64,000 nt of DNA from Eremophila alpestris peregrina (lineage: Eukaryota; Chordata; Aves; Passeriformes; Alaudidae), in the NCBI GenBank assembly GCA_009792885.1, contig WMCF01000055.1, forward strand, positions 3,268,415 through 3,332,414, written 5' to 3'. A model generated the notes under the pieces. The model had not been told where the DNA came from, did not search any database, and saw nothing but the letters and a program-made list of their open reading frames with translations. This document shows positions 24,604 through 39,289 of the stretch, piece by piece. The first letter of the stretch is position 1. Every line of letters starts with the position of its first letter. The position numbers and the translations under genes are program-made.

Positions 24604-27600
24604 TATAGCAATACAAAAAGCCACATACCATCCAAAACAATAGAAACCATTTAAAAAAAAGACACATTCCACACTCCATTTCAGGGCTCTGTGCTTCACC
24701 AGAGAATAGCACTCCTGTGGTTTCAGCAGGGCCTGTCTAAGACATCCTAGCACATGTGAATTCCTCAATTCAAAAAAAAAAAAAAAAAGAGGAAGCTCCA
24801 AGAAGAGCAAAACCTGTGAGCCAACCCCTCACAGACTTCCAACAAACTTCAGCTACTGAAATAATGCAAGAGCCCTGCAGAGCTTTCAGCCAGATGGAAG
24901 CATACGTATTCTGGCTTTGTTTCTAGGAAGATTTTCTGCCTGTTATTAACAAGAAGGGCAAAAATAGGAGAAACCCTTTCTGCATAGCAACTTGCACTGA
25001 AAGAGTTGCAGTTTGGTTGCAAAATCGCAACTGAAATACTCTTATGTTGGAAAAACATCAGGCAGTTTTAGCACCAAATGCTACCTCCTCCATTTTATCT
25101 TGGCTGTTTGCTTCAAGGGCCAAGGGCCATACTTGATATTTAATGAGGACATAACTGAATCAGAAGCCTTTAAAGGAAAGTATTTTAAACACATTGATTA
25201 ATCAGCCTTGCCTTTAAAAATAAGTAATAATATGAGGAGAGAACAAGAGTACAGCAGTGGACCCTGGGGGTGAGGCTGTGCTCACACCTCCCTCCTTTAC
25301 AGATCTCTTGATGGAGGTTTCTCTGGAGAAAGGGAAGAGAATTTTGCTGCAGCAGCAACTTTGGAGGATTTGAGAATTTCCCTACTTAAAGCAAACAAGG
25401 TTCTCATCTCACCTCTGAAACAGAAAATGGAGTGGCACCACATCTCTGCAGCTACATAATCAGCAGTTCACTTGGAGACTTTCTCAGGTGAGAAAAGTCA
25501 AAATCACCCCAACAGAAAGACTGCATCCATTCTGGAGCTCAGGTACATCATCCATAAGATTGCTTCTATAAGTTAGATACATTTAGCCATTTTACTCCAC
25601 ATGTCCATGCCCTGAAGGAACAAACTTATGAAAGCTTACAGAGTCTAACTGCTGTAAATTAATCTAAAAGCTTACATCCACCATACTTTGTTGGCTGCAA
25701 TAATTACATATGAAAGATAATGTGACTTGAAAGCTGGAAGTGTAGAAAATCTATTTCTTGAGTTAGTCATCTAACAGCAGCAATGGATTACTTTGGTCAT
25801 AGAATTAATTTTAAATTAGAAAAAAAGATTTTAGTTGAATAAAATAAAACAATTCACTGAAAAACTTATTTTCTACTGCTGCTGGCAGTTCATGTTAAAA
25901 TTAAGCTACCCACTTGAGCCTTCTCACTCAAAAATCATCTTGTACTGAATAAACTCATATGACCTGAATATGTTGCCTCTGCCAGTATTCAATATGAAAG
26001 GCAATAGCCTGGAATTACCCAAGGAGCTGCAGAAAACAGTTATAACTGAGAAAATACCTTGAATGCCATTTAAGACAAGTCTAACATGTAAAGCATGCAG
26101 GAAATACCTATTAATGAAGAGGAGGGAAAAAAAAAGAAGTGTTATGTCTGTTTATATTCAAGATACAGCTGTTGAGAATAAGCTTAGAACCTCTTGAAAA
26201 AATTACTTCTCAAGTAAAATGCATAATTTTTTCACTCACTCAAAACCTTAGATCAAGATAAATTTGCAGATGTTGCTTTACATGATTGAGACATTTTTCC
26301 CAAGACAATAAAAGGCTGCTTTAATTAACCTTCAGTGTATAGATACATGTATGTAGCATAAATGAGCTTTTTCCACCATTTAAAGGTGACTGCTCTTGCC
26401 TTTTAACTCCTCACTGGTTTAGGGACACTCTTCTTTCCAAGTGTCATTTTCCCAAAACCAGGAAATTAGGGATGAGAGGAACATCTGATGTTGAAACTTC
26501 ATTGGGATTCTCAAAATTACTGAAGCACACTTCCCTCCTTTCACCAGAACAGGGATATTAATGACACCATCATCAAATAACATACTGCATCACTTGGTGT
26601 GTGAACAGAAGATTGGTAGGAGTTTTCTTAGCATCCCACTTATTAGTGGGATCAGTTAGAGCACACCCTGGAAATAGCCATTTCCATGTTAGTGACATAA
26701 ATTATTTTCTAGGAAAAAAAGCAAAGCAGGAAGGATTTTAGTCTGTAGGGAAGTTGCAAAGTTGGGTGGAAGCTGTGTTTTCCTGTGTCTCTATTTTTAA
26801 GACTCCTACTAAAACCTGGTACTTCCAATTCACCACTAGGCTGCAGCCAGAAAAAGATATGGAAAGACAAAAGAAAAGGTGAGCATAAGAAAATTCCATC
26901 CAGGTTCCTGAGAGAAAGGAGGTAGCTGGGGGACTAGAGGCAGGATAAACTTTTTGGCACAAGAATGTAAAAGGGTGGTAGATGCAAATGGAAGTAAAAC
27001 TATTCTTCATCAATCCAGGTAATCAGCAGAGAGCACAAATCACAGAGTCAGCACCTAGGACTGACAGGTCAGGTGAGGGAACCAAGCAGGGCTATGCCAA
27101 TGCTCATCCAGGATTTGATCTCTGTTCATGGGAGGTGACAACAGAGCTCTCCATTTAGAAACCATTACCTTGCTTAGCTCACCAATATGTGCACACCAAG
27201 GGAGGAGCTGATGTTTAAACAGGACATCTTTTCAGCCCAGAGAAGTTCATACTAAAACAGCAGCTTCCCTGGAAGAGGGGCTATTGGCTGCAAGCTGGAC
27301 CAGAACAGTTTACACTGCAGATTAGCAGTACATGGTACAAGAATCCTGTGAATTGTCTTTCTGGGGGAAGAGGAGGAGTATGGAAGTGGAAAAGAGTAAA
27401 CCTGCAGTGTTTCAGTTAGGGATGACACAAATTGCTCTTATATAGAGCAACACATGATTGAAATGCCAGTATCTCACAGCAGATTTCAGTTATAACTCTT
27501 GTCAAGTGTTTCCACTAGGAAGTGCATTTAGTCCAAGATTCTTCAGAAATAGATGACATCTTATTAGCCTTCTTTTAAGTGGATTTTGGTCTTCAGGTGG

Positions 27601-28158
27601 TCCAGCCAGCAGTTGCCTCACATCCCTCCTCTTTCCATTCAGATAGCTGTTTAGTTTTGCCTCCTCCTACATCTCTTTCTTTTCAGGTCACTTACGGCAC
27701 ACAGGAAACACTCCCATGTCTTGGTTTAAAATCAGCACACACATTATGATCGAGAGGTATTACACATTTAGCATCACTTTCATCAGCACTATAAACCCTT
27801 GCTCTTCTTTACTCAAGCAATACTAATCAATGTTCAGCAGTACCACAGAAACACAAACTGCAAAGAGAAACACCTCTTGGAAAAATTCACATCAAAACCA
27901 AACAAACAAAGAAACAAACCCCACACAGAAAGCACCCAGACTGTCACAACAGCTGTATGGACATATGTCTAGAAAACATTCTCATGGAGGTGTACACAAA
28001 AAATAAATAAAGCATTTTCAAACACTTGCAACTGGTGGTCAAGGGAAGAAATAAATCAGCTAGGCTCCCTGTCCTGGCTCACTGATATAAATCTCAGTAA
28101 ATAAGATAATTTTACTTACTAAGTCATATTTACAAAAGTGCATCAATTTTTTGGGAAG

Positions 28159-28185
28159 GTGTGTGTGTGTGTATATATATATATA
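28159..28185 (+). repeat. (GT)n(AT)n microsatellite
   Basis: A GT dinucleotide run passes directly into an AT run, about 27 bp in total. This is a compound microsatellite and probably length-polymorphic. Confidence 0.9.
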
Positions 28186-31100
28186 AGATTTTATTAAAAC
28201 CTCACATGAAAACACCACAGATGACAAGGATGAATGCAAAGCTAGAAATGGAATTTAGGTTTTGTTTAAAGAAAGGTTAACTTCAGGCTTCATCAACCTG
28301 TAACCACACCCCATGTGCAATACACACTACAGTCAGTTTTGCAATCTTCAGGTTCCCTCAGTGAGCACAGCCTGGCAACCTCTGCATCACCACCTGCATG
28401 AGCCCAGGGTCACCTTGCACAGAGAAGAACAAGTACTCTGAACCCTGGAGAAAGGTGTGTAAGGTACCACCCATAGCTCCAGTATATTTTTGTAACAGGG
28501 TTGGCTTTCAAAGCTCTGTGTTTTTATGTCTTCACAGAGCCATAAAATCTTTTTTTTCCTAAACAGAAATCCAAGTCAGAATTTATTTTCAGAAAGTCAT
28601 TGCTGCTCTTGACACCTAAATGAAGGGGTAGAAGTAACCTTTCCTCTTGGCATAGAACTAAGCTCCATTATGTAGAGAGATGCTGTAATTTCAGTTGAAG
28701 CAATGTTCTGAAATTTCTCTTTTCATTTTGGGTACAGTAGATGTTGGTCACATATTTTTACTACCAGGTTTGTTGCTGTTGTTTCTGACTAGGAATTTCT
28801 CATTGTGAGCCAATATTAATTTTGGAGACTTTTTTCCACATGCTTACTTTCAGCAAAATGCATTTTACTAGAAATGCACAGCAGTCTGGGTATCTGGGTT
28901 TTGTTTACTAGATTTAGTCTTAAGTGACAAAGCTCAAAACACCACATCAACTGCTTTCCTCAAGCATGAGAGGATCCCAGAGAAAACAGTTTAGAAGCAT
29001 GAGCAGGTTTAGATTTTTTCTGCTACTTTTTGTAATTGAAACTTATTTGCCCGTATCCATGATGTCGATTCACAGATGCCCTCTTTCAAAGCTTGAATTA
29101 ATGTTGATGCCTGAAAAGAATGATTTCTAAGAGGAAAACTGTATAGCTTTTCAAAACTCTGGCATTTACTTCCAATGTCTAAATCTTAATCCTTAATGAG
29201 TAATAATGAGTGTTGGAGAAGGCACAAGGAGAATTTTTGATGTAAGATCAGAGGCAACTCAGAAACTCAAGGACACTTGATAAGTCAGAATTTACCTAAT
29301 AAATGAGCTGCATTTTTGAAGTATTTTGATTATGTTATGCTTTGCTTGAGTTTAGACTTTCATGACAGTTGAAAGCAAAGTTATCGTTATCACAGAAACA
29401 TTTAAAATGAAATTGGTTTGAAAAACAACTACGTATGATATTGAATTGTAAATCATACTAAAGTTTCTCAAGAACAAAAGGTCAGACACATAGCTCATGT
29501 AAATCAGTGTTGCCATCAAAGAGTGTTTGATGTTAATGGCATTGTATTAGTCTCAAGCCAGGATTTGGTCTGTAGTGCCCTAAATTTCAAGTTTAAAAAT
29601 ACTTTCTTGCAAGATTTGCCTTTCTGTAATCCAGATCTGTCACAAGTTTAGCAGGGAAGACACAGATACTAAAACAAGATCAAAGAAAGCAGACCTGTAA
29701 ATCCAAAAAGAAAATTTCTCCTTTAAACCTTTTTATTCATAATTCCTCATTTATTATTCCTTAATTTCCATCATTTCTACGAAGCCCCTCTCTTCAAATA
29801 TGAATGGAATACTCAGCTATCAACTTTACATTATTACTTCATCACAGTTTACAAAATTTTGTTTTACTTTTATTTTTTTTTTTTTTAAGAAAGTTACTCC
29901 CAGGCTTGAGTCACATTGTGAATCATGCAAAAGTCTTCTGGAAACTTGAAATTAGATGTGATATAGACATTAGACACTTATTTTGTGTAAAGTGCCACAG
30001 ACATACAGACCACTTACTTTGAAAGAATTTCAATGATCATGAGAGTTGCTGGGAAAAGAGCAGGTGTAAATTTATTTGGCATTTGGTCTAGTACAAGATA
30101 TATTAATTGGTGGATAAAGTTGTTCCAAGACTTGCTAAAAAGCTACGTATCTAGAAGCTGTGCATACTTTGATTTAGCACATGCTTCCATGCTCCAGTTA
30201 CTGTAAGAAGTATGTAAACAGCTCAACAGGAATCACATTCCAGTGGAATTGTCTCAGAGATGTTGATGACAGCAGCTAAATGGAGACTCAAAATTGTATG
30301 ACATTTAATTACAGGAAAAGGAGACAGGGAATGGAAGTACTTAATGGAAAAAAAGAGGAACAAAATTTCAAATCTATTGCCTGCTTCTTCATATCAAAGA
30401 TCTTGAAAAAATGCATTCAATGATCTTTTAAAGGCGCACTTTGCTAATCATTTAATAAAAAGACTTCACAAAACCTGCCTGCTGTATACCAGCCCTACTC
30501 CTAATGCCAAGTTTTGCAAGAGAGAAGAGGATTTCTGATTACTTTGTGTCACCCAAGGCTTGTTTTCTCTGGACTGAGCAGACCCATAGATATTGTAGGT
30601 ATAAGCAAAGAGAGGAAAAGGAGAAAGAAAGATAAAGGTCTAAATAGCCCAAATTAAACAAAAGTGTCCTGTCCAAACCTGAATACACTGCTGTGTAAAA
30701 GGTATGAACAGACAAGAAGGATTACTTAGGAGATGGATAGCATCCCGTTCACTGCTTCCACTCAGAGGTTTACATTTTATGAAGACATTTCTCAAGGCAA
30801 CTCATGCCCAGCCTGCAGCCCACTGCTCTTCCATGCAGATCTACCTCACTAGCTATTCAGACTTCCATCTGATCAGTAGAAACTCAGCTGGATTTACCTC
30901 ATAATTAAATTGTAGTCAGTTCCTTTCAGGAACATAATATTCCTTTCAGGACACTTCAGCACTGCAGCTATTCTGTCTGTACCTGCCATTTGTCCTACAA
31001 CAGCAGTACCTGGTATTTCAGCAAAACAGAAAACTCACTGAGCTTACACATTGTTAATGAAAGATATTGGACAGAACTGAATTTAGGAAAGGCCCATGAA

Positions 31101-32152
31101 AATCATACCCTATGTACCTTTGAATTTGACAGATATATACTCTCAGACTGTGTTTCTCCTAGTTGCTTCTGAACTTAGCTATACATAGTTCCCCTAGCAG
31201 GCTTACGAGGGTATCACATAAAGTACTCTACAGCTTCTCCTTGATCTGCAGGACTCACTACCCCAAGGAAGAAACTAGATGGACCGGCCATAATTCAATC
31301 TCAGAAACTCCACATTATCTTCTTAGTGCCTAAATTATATTAATATTTCAGCAGAAATCGAAGGTGGCTTGACTGCAACTGCAAGACTTTTGATCAAGCA
31401 CACAAAGTACTAATTTTAAATAAAATAAAAACCAGAAAACACACAAATATGAAAAATTCTTCACTTCTTTTTCTTTTCTATTCCACTTGCCAGCGTTTGC
31501 CTGTTTGTGTGCCTAATCATGGAGTGGTTTATCATCAATAAAGAAAGATCCTCCTTGTAACTATTTACAACCCACACCTTGCACTCATCCAGTACTGTTT
31601 CAGGATTCTTGATCAGGCCCTACTCTTTAGGGTAAGTTCAAAACTCTCCAGATATCCTAAAATTAGACTAATCCACAGAGCCACCTCACAACTGGATCAC
31701 AGTGCTTATCAAGATTAAAATAGCGTGTAATATCTTGTTGCATCTGAAGAAAATCATTACTTCCTCCCTCGACACAAAGAGCATTGCTACTCCCTTAGTC
31801 CAATCAAGAAAAAGCCTTGGCATCATGATATTTTCCAGGGTACAATGCATTGGATGTTAAATGTCAGTCTTCAGGATGCAAACTCATGGTTCTGACAAAG
31901 GCTGGCATATATTAGCTCCTTCTTTCCTCCAAGGATCTAATCTGATTTAGTACACAAACTTGATAATTTGTTTAAAAATGACTTCAATCTAGTGAGTTAT
32001 ATATTTGAGCTAGATGCAAAACATACAAAATTCCAGCTAAAATAAAACAACAAATGAAGTTTCTCCTCCTTTAAAATTTTGCAGAAATAACCCTTAAGTA
32101 TCTTAAAAATAATATACAAACTGGCTACAAGTATAGCAGGAATAAGCCAGAA

Positions 32153-32169
32153 GGGGGGTGGGGGGAGGG
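32153..32169 (+). other. G-rich tract with G-quadruplex potential
   Basis: G runs of six, six and three are separated by single T and A bases, giving enough GGG units for a quadruplex with very short loops. It lies about 60 bp before the LTR that starts at 32226. Confidence 0.5.
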
Positions 32170-32225
32170 TAAGAAATAAGCATTTCATTTTCTTCATGCC
32201 TGGATAAGAAATTTTGCAGTGACCC

Positions 32226-32638
32226 TGATGCCTTAAATTTTAGCTTTCATGTTTTCCAAATTCCATGCTGTCTCGGTGATGATTTGAGTTTTGAACCTCA
32301 TATTAAGTAATAGTAGGTAGAGTAGGCAGACAAAACAAATCCTTTCCTGCTGAAGACCAAGGACAACTTTCAGGCCCAAAAGCATAAACAACAGTGGACT
32401 GAAGGGAGAAACAAGGATGAGACTTCACAGCCTGAACTTGTAATTGGACAATTAAAACCCAATATGCAAACGGGCCAAAACTTACAAAAGGGTAAGGCCT
32501 CATGACTGGGGCCACCTTGTGATCATTCTGTGTCCACCTGGTCAGGCTCTTGTGCCCAAGGTGTATCCCAGGGCCTTTCAATAAATATCTATTTTCTAGC
32601 TCTGTCCAGTCTCTGTTTCCAGCCTTCCCAAGGCATCA
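32226..32638 (+). mobile_element. Solo LTR, TGATGCCTT/AAGGCATCA family (copy A)
   Basis: The unit starts TGATGCCTTAAATTTTAGCT and ends CCCAAGGCATCA, so the ends form a nine-base inverted repeat bounded by TG and CA. A canonical AATAAA lies at 32580-32585, 50-60 bp before the 3' end as expected for R/U5. Directly abutting bases are ACCC on both sides, a possible 4-bp target duplication, which in known retroviruses points to a class I (gammaretrovirus-like) integrase. A collinear copy lies inverted at 46572-47033. No internal retroviral sequence is present. I cannot name the family. Confidence 0.82.
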
Positions 32639-32825
32639 ACCCCTTGGGCCACCACAGAAAAGCCTGCTCTCCTGTGGAGAGCATGTAGTTTGTGAGCTGC
32701 TCACAAGGTGTTGTGCTTTCCATGAGAAGCCTCCTTAGGAGAGTCTGCTCTTGCTCACGGTGAGTAGAAAGTAAACATTCCCATGAGCCTTTACTCAGCA
32801 GGCTAATCATTCATTCCTGATTCAT

Positions 32826-33192
32826 TGTAACCTCAGTTCCTGGTTTTCCTGTTCTCCCACTGGTGTTTTTTGGATCCTTCCACTGACTGGTTGTTTTCTC
32901 AAGCCCTTCCCTCATTTTGACCAAGTTACAAACCCCACCTTCGCAGTTTTCTATAAAAGCCCTTTACCCTGAGACCTTTTGGGGGTCTTTTGGTCTTCAA
33001 ATAAAGAAGATCTTAGGAGACCAGATCGAGTCCTGTCCCCCACTCCTGTGCCACCTGAGGAAGCTGCCCTGTCAGCTGTCACAACTGGGCTGATCACTGA
33101 GGAGTGCCTGTGCCCCCTGACACTGAGGGTGTCTTTCTAAAGACGCTCTGCCAGGGAAAGTCGCGGCACCCAGAAAACAAAGGGTTGTGACA
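32826..33192 (+). mobile_element. LTR-like unit, 5' limit uncertain
   Basis: A TATAAAAG box at 32952-32959 is followed 40 bp later by AATAAA at 33000-33005, then about 190 bp of GC-richer U5-like text ending GGTTGTGACA at 33192. The spacing of promoter and poly(A) signal is that of an LTR. A TGTAAC start at 32826 would give imperfect inverted ends with the GTGACA terminus, but no target duplication is seen and the true start could be further left, between 32639 and 32826. It may have been disrupted by or be older than the neighbouring LTR. Confidence 0.5.
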
Positions 33193-36100
33193 AAATTTGG
33201 CTATGTAACTGAAGTAATTCATCATCCATATTTCCAACACCACCAGTGCTCTGGGCAGCTGTTCTTCAGATCAATTGTTTAAGAATCTCTAAGAAAGAGT
33301 CCTCTTTGCCAATGAAGCAACCCGAATAATTTTGATGTTTCTGCTTCCAGAAAATGTCAGAACAGTAGGAGGCTGATTTTTTACCTCCTCACTAGTATTA
33401 ATTTTAGTGCTGGGAGGAGCAAAGCAGGCAGTGCACTTGATAATCCTCTTAATACAAAATTGATCTCAAGGCTGCCACTGGTGAAACATAGCCAAATCCT
33501 CTTCTGAAAAGAAACAAACAGCAAGAATTGTCCCAGTTCCTATATCATTGTTATCACACTGCTTTTCACACATAAGTGACAGAACATGTCTGTGAATTAA
33601 AAACTACAAATAGCTATGTGTGTAATAACCTTCAATAACTTTAACAACTACTAAGCAGTTCATGGATTTACAGGCCAACAAAGGCCAGAAACTTATTGGT
33701 GCACATATAAAATCTATTTGTCTAAAATCACTGACAGTTATTAAAGACAAGCACTATTCATACAGAACTCCTATTAATAGATGCTTCCATGAAGAAAACC
33801 AAACCCGAATCATTGTTCTCTCACAGGCTCAAACTGTTTGCTACTCAATTCATACTCAACTTTCTCCTGACATGCTGCAAACCATCAAAAGTAATATAAA
33901 TAAATATTTTAAACATGGGGAATTTTAAGACTGATCAAATGATGAATTTGGATGACTGTGTCTATTCACTAGAGAAAAATAAGCACTTAGGTACATTCCT
34001 CAATAACTATGCAGATATTTTAGACACAGCTAAAATTTCAGATACGTAATTCAAGACAGGAAAGAAGTACCGCTTCTTTCCTCAGGTGTTTTGCACCTCC
34101 TAGCTAATAACTAAATATATTCACTTTTTCAATTATGTTCTTTGAAGAATAAAGACATCTGACCTCATACTGCATTTGCCTATTCAGCTGACACCCCACA
34201 AAACTGAAGTGGTAGAAGCCATGTATTTTAAGGTCATGATTTTCAAAGCACACCAAAAATGTATAGGTACAAGAGTACTTCCAAGACACATTGAAATCAT
34301 ACATTTGAATTTCCTGAATAAGTAGATTGGCTTCTTCTTTTTGTCACAAAATAGTTAATCAGCAATTCAAATAGCTTTACAGTCAGGAAGCTTACAGAAG
34401 TACAAGGTGTGTCTATCATAAATCCTATTACTGTGAAAATTCATATTAAAAGCTTTCAGATATAGTGTTCCTTTAATACAAGAACACTCAGAAGCTAGAT
34501 TCTGCTAACAAACTGATTTCTGATAATTAGCAAAACCATGAACTTGATGCACACTTTATCCTGACTTTCCCTCCTACCTTTGTAGCCACGTGGGAGGAGG
34601 TAAGATAAGTATTGTACTTTTCTTTTACACCAATTCAAAAGCTCATTTAGTTCTGATGTTCTCTTTCCTTTAGCAAAAGATAAAAAATTATAAGCTTTAC
34701 ACACACTTGGATTTTTTGCAAAGTGGCTCTGCTTACTATTTTTTCCCCTCCCCAATTCTAGTCAAAGAACAAAAAGAAAGGCTTTAAACTCCAAAGAGAC
34801 ATTTGATAAATGTGTTTGTGACAATGTTTTTCTGGAAACACAGCTGAAGCTGTGCAGTGCGTGCTGAAAGGCCTCTCAAGTTGAAAGCACAGACACAATG
34901 CAAAGAACTACAGTAATGTGCCATACTGTGGGTTGTGTGGTCTACATAAAATAACAGGTTTGAAAATCATCCTTCTGTAATGGGATAAGGGACACAGTTC
35001 AGCCCTGATCCCCAGCAAGCATCCTCAGTCACTACCACAGATCACTCCCTGCTGGCCTTCACTCAGGGCTGCAGTCAGCTCCTCATATCCCTTGCCTTTC
35101 AAGGGAAAACTCGAGATCACATTCACAGTTCCAGGATTATCCTTGTCAAAAGGATCAGAGATTGCAAGGCTGGCAATATGCAGTTATCTTGCATAAGAGG
35201 AGACTGAGGGAAAGTAAATGGACCATCAAGCATACAAAGTTGTGTTCTACCTGCTCTCCAGCAGGAACAAAAAACACCCACACACAGCTTTTCCTGATGC
35301 TAAGAGAGATCCCTTCACTGTGCCACATATTTGCTTTTTGAGTGCAAAGAAAGTCATACTTTACAGAGGCAATTTAAACAATGATTTTCAGCATAAACAA
35401 GAGACTCTAAAAAGCATACACAATGTAAGGCAAGATGAAAGTGCTAAGTTATACTCTTCCAAACTGTAATGTTTGCTCTCCATGTACAGCTACATTGTAA
35501 GTCTTCCTGGCTAAAACGCTAAAAAACATGCTGGCTACACTGTGAAACCCAATGCAGTTTTCATTTGGGTTCAATTTATAATAGTTAAGTTCTTTGTATA
35601 GACAAAGAAATTTTACCTGAGCTAGCTCTTTTTTTCCCTTAATAAAACCATTATATTGTTGTTGATATAGTATGAAATAACCAATTCATTTTTGTGGGAG
35701 AATTTTGCATATTTCTGCCAAGACCACATTCACTGAATTTATGTTGCATCTTGTCAGGCAAGTAGTACTCCTCAGGGTTAAGAGGGAGTACATATTCCAG
35801 ACTGTCTGCATTAAACTGGCTATAATTTGGTGGAATTCAGATGTTTGTATATCAAGCTGCCTAAACTGGTTTTAAGTGTGCCTCCTTCTTCAAAATGAGC
35901 CTAATGATTACAAAAAGTTCTAAAGACATTGAACTATCTTCCATATAATCTGCTGTTCTCTTCAGTATTACTCCATGCTTGGATGCCACCAGGTACTAAT
36001 CTCATATACCGTAGGGACAGATGCACATCAGACAGTGAATCTGTAAGCTAAGAGTATAAATATATATATACACGCACAGAGTATAAATGCTAAAAAACGT

Positions 36101-39100
36101 TCCACCCAAAGTACACACACACACTTTTAGGGGATACAAAGAAAACAAACAAACAAACAAACACAAAAAAAAAAAAAAACACAACTCACCAAAACTTGGT
36201 TACATGACCTAAAATAAGCAGTATCAAATTACTACTGAATTAAACATGAGTTCCACTTGAAAAACTAGAGGTTGTTGGTTACATCTGTATTTTAGTTCAC
36301 AAAGTACCCTTGCAATTCCAGTTCGAGTTCTTCCTTATCTTCGTTTATCTTTAGCATTAAATCAGCATAAGAACTGACTGTGATTTCACTACAAATTTCG
36401 TTATTTAACTCCTGCTTCATTTCCCTGATTTTCAGTAATCAAGTATAAACACTGCTTTAGTCACAGCACCACATCGATGCTCAAAATTACTATATTTTTT
36501 TCTTGAATTTCCATCAAGCTCTTCTCCAAAGAATCTTTATATTAGACCAGGCAGCTCTCCCTCAAACACAAGCTACTTTCTGTATTCCTACACATCAAGC
36601 TTAACTTTTGGCAGCATTTAAAGAGATTTTCCAATAAGCTCATCTAAGAAACCCCTTCTAATTAATTTAGATTATCATAACAGTACATCACCTCAGCTCC
36701 CTTTGAAAACACTCACAGCAATTATATCACTGAATGAAAATCCTGAATAGCATCAGCACTAAAATTTACTGAAAAATTTTTACCTATAGTCAGATAAGAA
36801 CAGTTCTTCTTTGTGGCTCTCTGCACTAGAAGTCACATTTGATAAAGTCCAGTGAGCTGCAACAGCCAGCCCACACTAAGGATCTCCTTTCCCGCTCTTT
36901 GAGCTCTTTGCATAACTCTTTGAGCTATGATGACAAAACATTTTACATAGTTCAAATAAAATAGTATTTCAGAGTTAAAACATGCATCTATCAAATTTAC
37001 CTGAAGCCTTCTGCTTAGCCACACCCACACACAGCACTAAAGGCTGCTTTCTCACTAAGGACAACAACCCTTCACATCACTCTCCCTCTAACAATTTCAT
37101 CACCTTGGGATTTTAACTCCTAATCAGAACAAAATGCCTCAAGGCCTCCATCGTAGGTCAGTTCCATTTACTTTTTCATTTTCCCTGTACTTCACTTTAG
37201 AGAGAGCCTGCTAAAAACAATAAAAACATCCCACACCATAAAATCCCTTATCTCATTGCCTCCTTCTTCTTTAACAATATTCTTTCTGCCTTTCTTTCCT
37301 CTGACAGGAAAACCCTCTGGAATTGCCAGGTGCTCCCTACCATCATCAGTGAACCACTACTGAAAGCCCCCATCTCCTGCAAGCAGATGGGTAAACAGAA
37401 ATCTGACTGGTAGCTTAAAGTGTTTTATGATGACTGAATTGACTATGGGTATCTATGGATTTATTTGGTTTTGTAGTAAGATATGTTTTCAATAAATTCA
37501 TGTGCATTAGTACATTGGTCAATGCAGTTATTGTCAATAAAATTGTGGTTTCATTAAAATAATCCCAAGAACATCCAGTGCTAATGTCCCATAAAATTAG
37601 CTAGATGGATGGGAGTTACACCACCTCCTTTTATGCCTTCATACCTCATATCCCATCAGCAGCAGCTTTATAGGCACCAAAACACCAACTTTCTACAGAT
37701 CTCAATGTCATCCAGGTAATTTTTTCAAGAAACTTTCGCATTATTACAGACTTACACCACTCTTTGCTGAAACCTCACCTCAAATCTCCAGCCCATAGCG
37801 CCTTCATTTGTCCCCCCTGCATCAGGTGGGCAATCACTCTTCAGCTCACCTGAATCCTTGCATCACACATCAAAAGGAAAAGGTTCCTCAGCAATCAGGA
37901 ATAAAACCAAGTTCATTAAATTTCCTCTTCATTGGTAATCTCCTCTATTTACATTTTATCTCTAGCTTGTACAACTTTTTATTGCTACATATTCGAGGAT
38001 GTGTTTAATTAAACAAGATTTATTTTCTTGAACGCAACTAAACCTGGCTCAGACAAACCTGAAAAAATATTCTTATGCATTCAATATACACAGAGTATGC
38101 TTACACATTCATTACATATTCTTGCAGGTGACAACACATGATTTATTCTCAATCATTGCTTTTTGTTTAGTGTTGTATTCAGCTCTTTTAAATTAGGACT
38201 TTTTTGCTAATTATTAGATACTACTCATAGTTTGATTCAGTATACGTGTAGGTTAACATACAATAAAAAGACAGGAAAATTTTTATCACATAAGTGTTGC
38301 TCACATTCCTTGGAAACATTTTGGTTTCTATAAAACTATCACAGAAAAAAGCTTATTTTATTTCCTAATCTATCTCTGGTTTATGTATTGTGAGGGTCAA
38401 CTGGTTTGAAAAAAAATCATAAGAAAACCTGCTTCTATAAACATTTTACTAGGAAGGAAATGCTCTCTTTTTACATATCATTTGGAAAAAAAGGGTTTTT
38501 TTTGTTCAGGGAAGAAGTTGAGGGAGGTAATGAGAGAGCTCCTGAGTGGTTCTTCTAGTTTTTCTTTTACTCTTGTACTCTAGACTTCTACAAAAGTCTG
38601 AAGGACATCTACTTTGATTGGAACTGCCCCCCTTTGCTCACTTCCATACAGAAGATTATGAAAGCAATAATGAAATTCAAATACTTTGAAGCAGCATTTT
38701 TAAAACAGAGTCATGAAGCTGTATTATATGCCTTTTAAACAGAGTGTGATTACATCACTATTGCTTTGCAAATGAACACAAAAGGCAAGTGAACAAACAA
38801 GAAAATGGACATAAGAAAATAAAAGCAAGAGTAAAGGTGTGTTTTCATGTAATTTAATCTGAACTGTCTGCATTTCTTCAGAAGGGACCATCATCAACAT
38901 TTGAAAATTCAAAGTAGCTAGGCTGCTCCTAAAGGAATATAATAAGCATAATTTCTGAGATAATGGCATTATGTAGGCTACACAACAAGGCACAAGTAAT
39001 CTACTTGATCACAAAACACATGTTTTTAGAGAATCTTTCAAAATTTGTTAATTTGGAATGAAATATTAAATATTGAAATATTTAACGGTTACTTAAGTAT

Positions 39101-39289
39101 TCTTACATAGTTCTGGGCCATACCTTTCTCAAATATAAGGTTTAACCACCTTATATAAGCAGAGACAGGAATAAGCAGAAGGACAACGATAAATTCATAT
39201 CACTTTGGCAAATAAATGGAGAAACAACATTTGGCTTCATGACTGAGGAGGTACAACTGACACCAAAGAAGGCTTCCAGCATCAGTACC
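33193..39289. other. Unique AT-rich non-coding DNA
   Basis: No gene or transposon recognised. Simple repeats occur at 36060-36180 (TA, CA, AAAC and A runs). All open frames are under 90 codons and carry no recognisable domain. Confidence 0.55.
36060..36179 (+). repeat. Cluster of simple repeats (TA, CA, AAAC, A)
   Basis: A (TA)5 run at 36061-36070, a CA run at 36112-36124, about five AAAC units at 36144-36164 and an A run to 36179 occur within 120 bp. No retroelement body is recognised to explain the terminal A run. Confidence 0.8.

Larger units (their letters stand above)
24604..32225. other. Unique AT-rich non-coding DNA
   Basis: I recognise no gene or transposon in about 7.6 kb. Contents include an A17 run (24772-24788), a GT/AT dinucleotide repeat (28159-28185), a T14 run (29873-29886), a short direct repeat TTCCTTTCAGGA (two copies near 30920-30951), and a G-rich tract at 32153-32169. 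Open frames are under 95 codons and random in character. Confidence 0.55.

Noticed and set aside
36112..36179. CRISPR-like short repeats (AAAC units)
   Set aside because: Tandem tetranucleotide repeat without spacers; a plain microsatellite in a eukaryotic genome.
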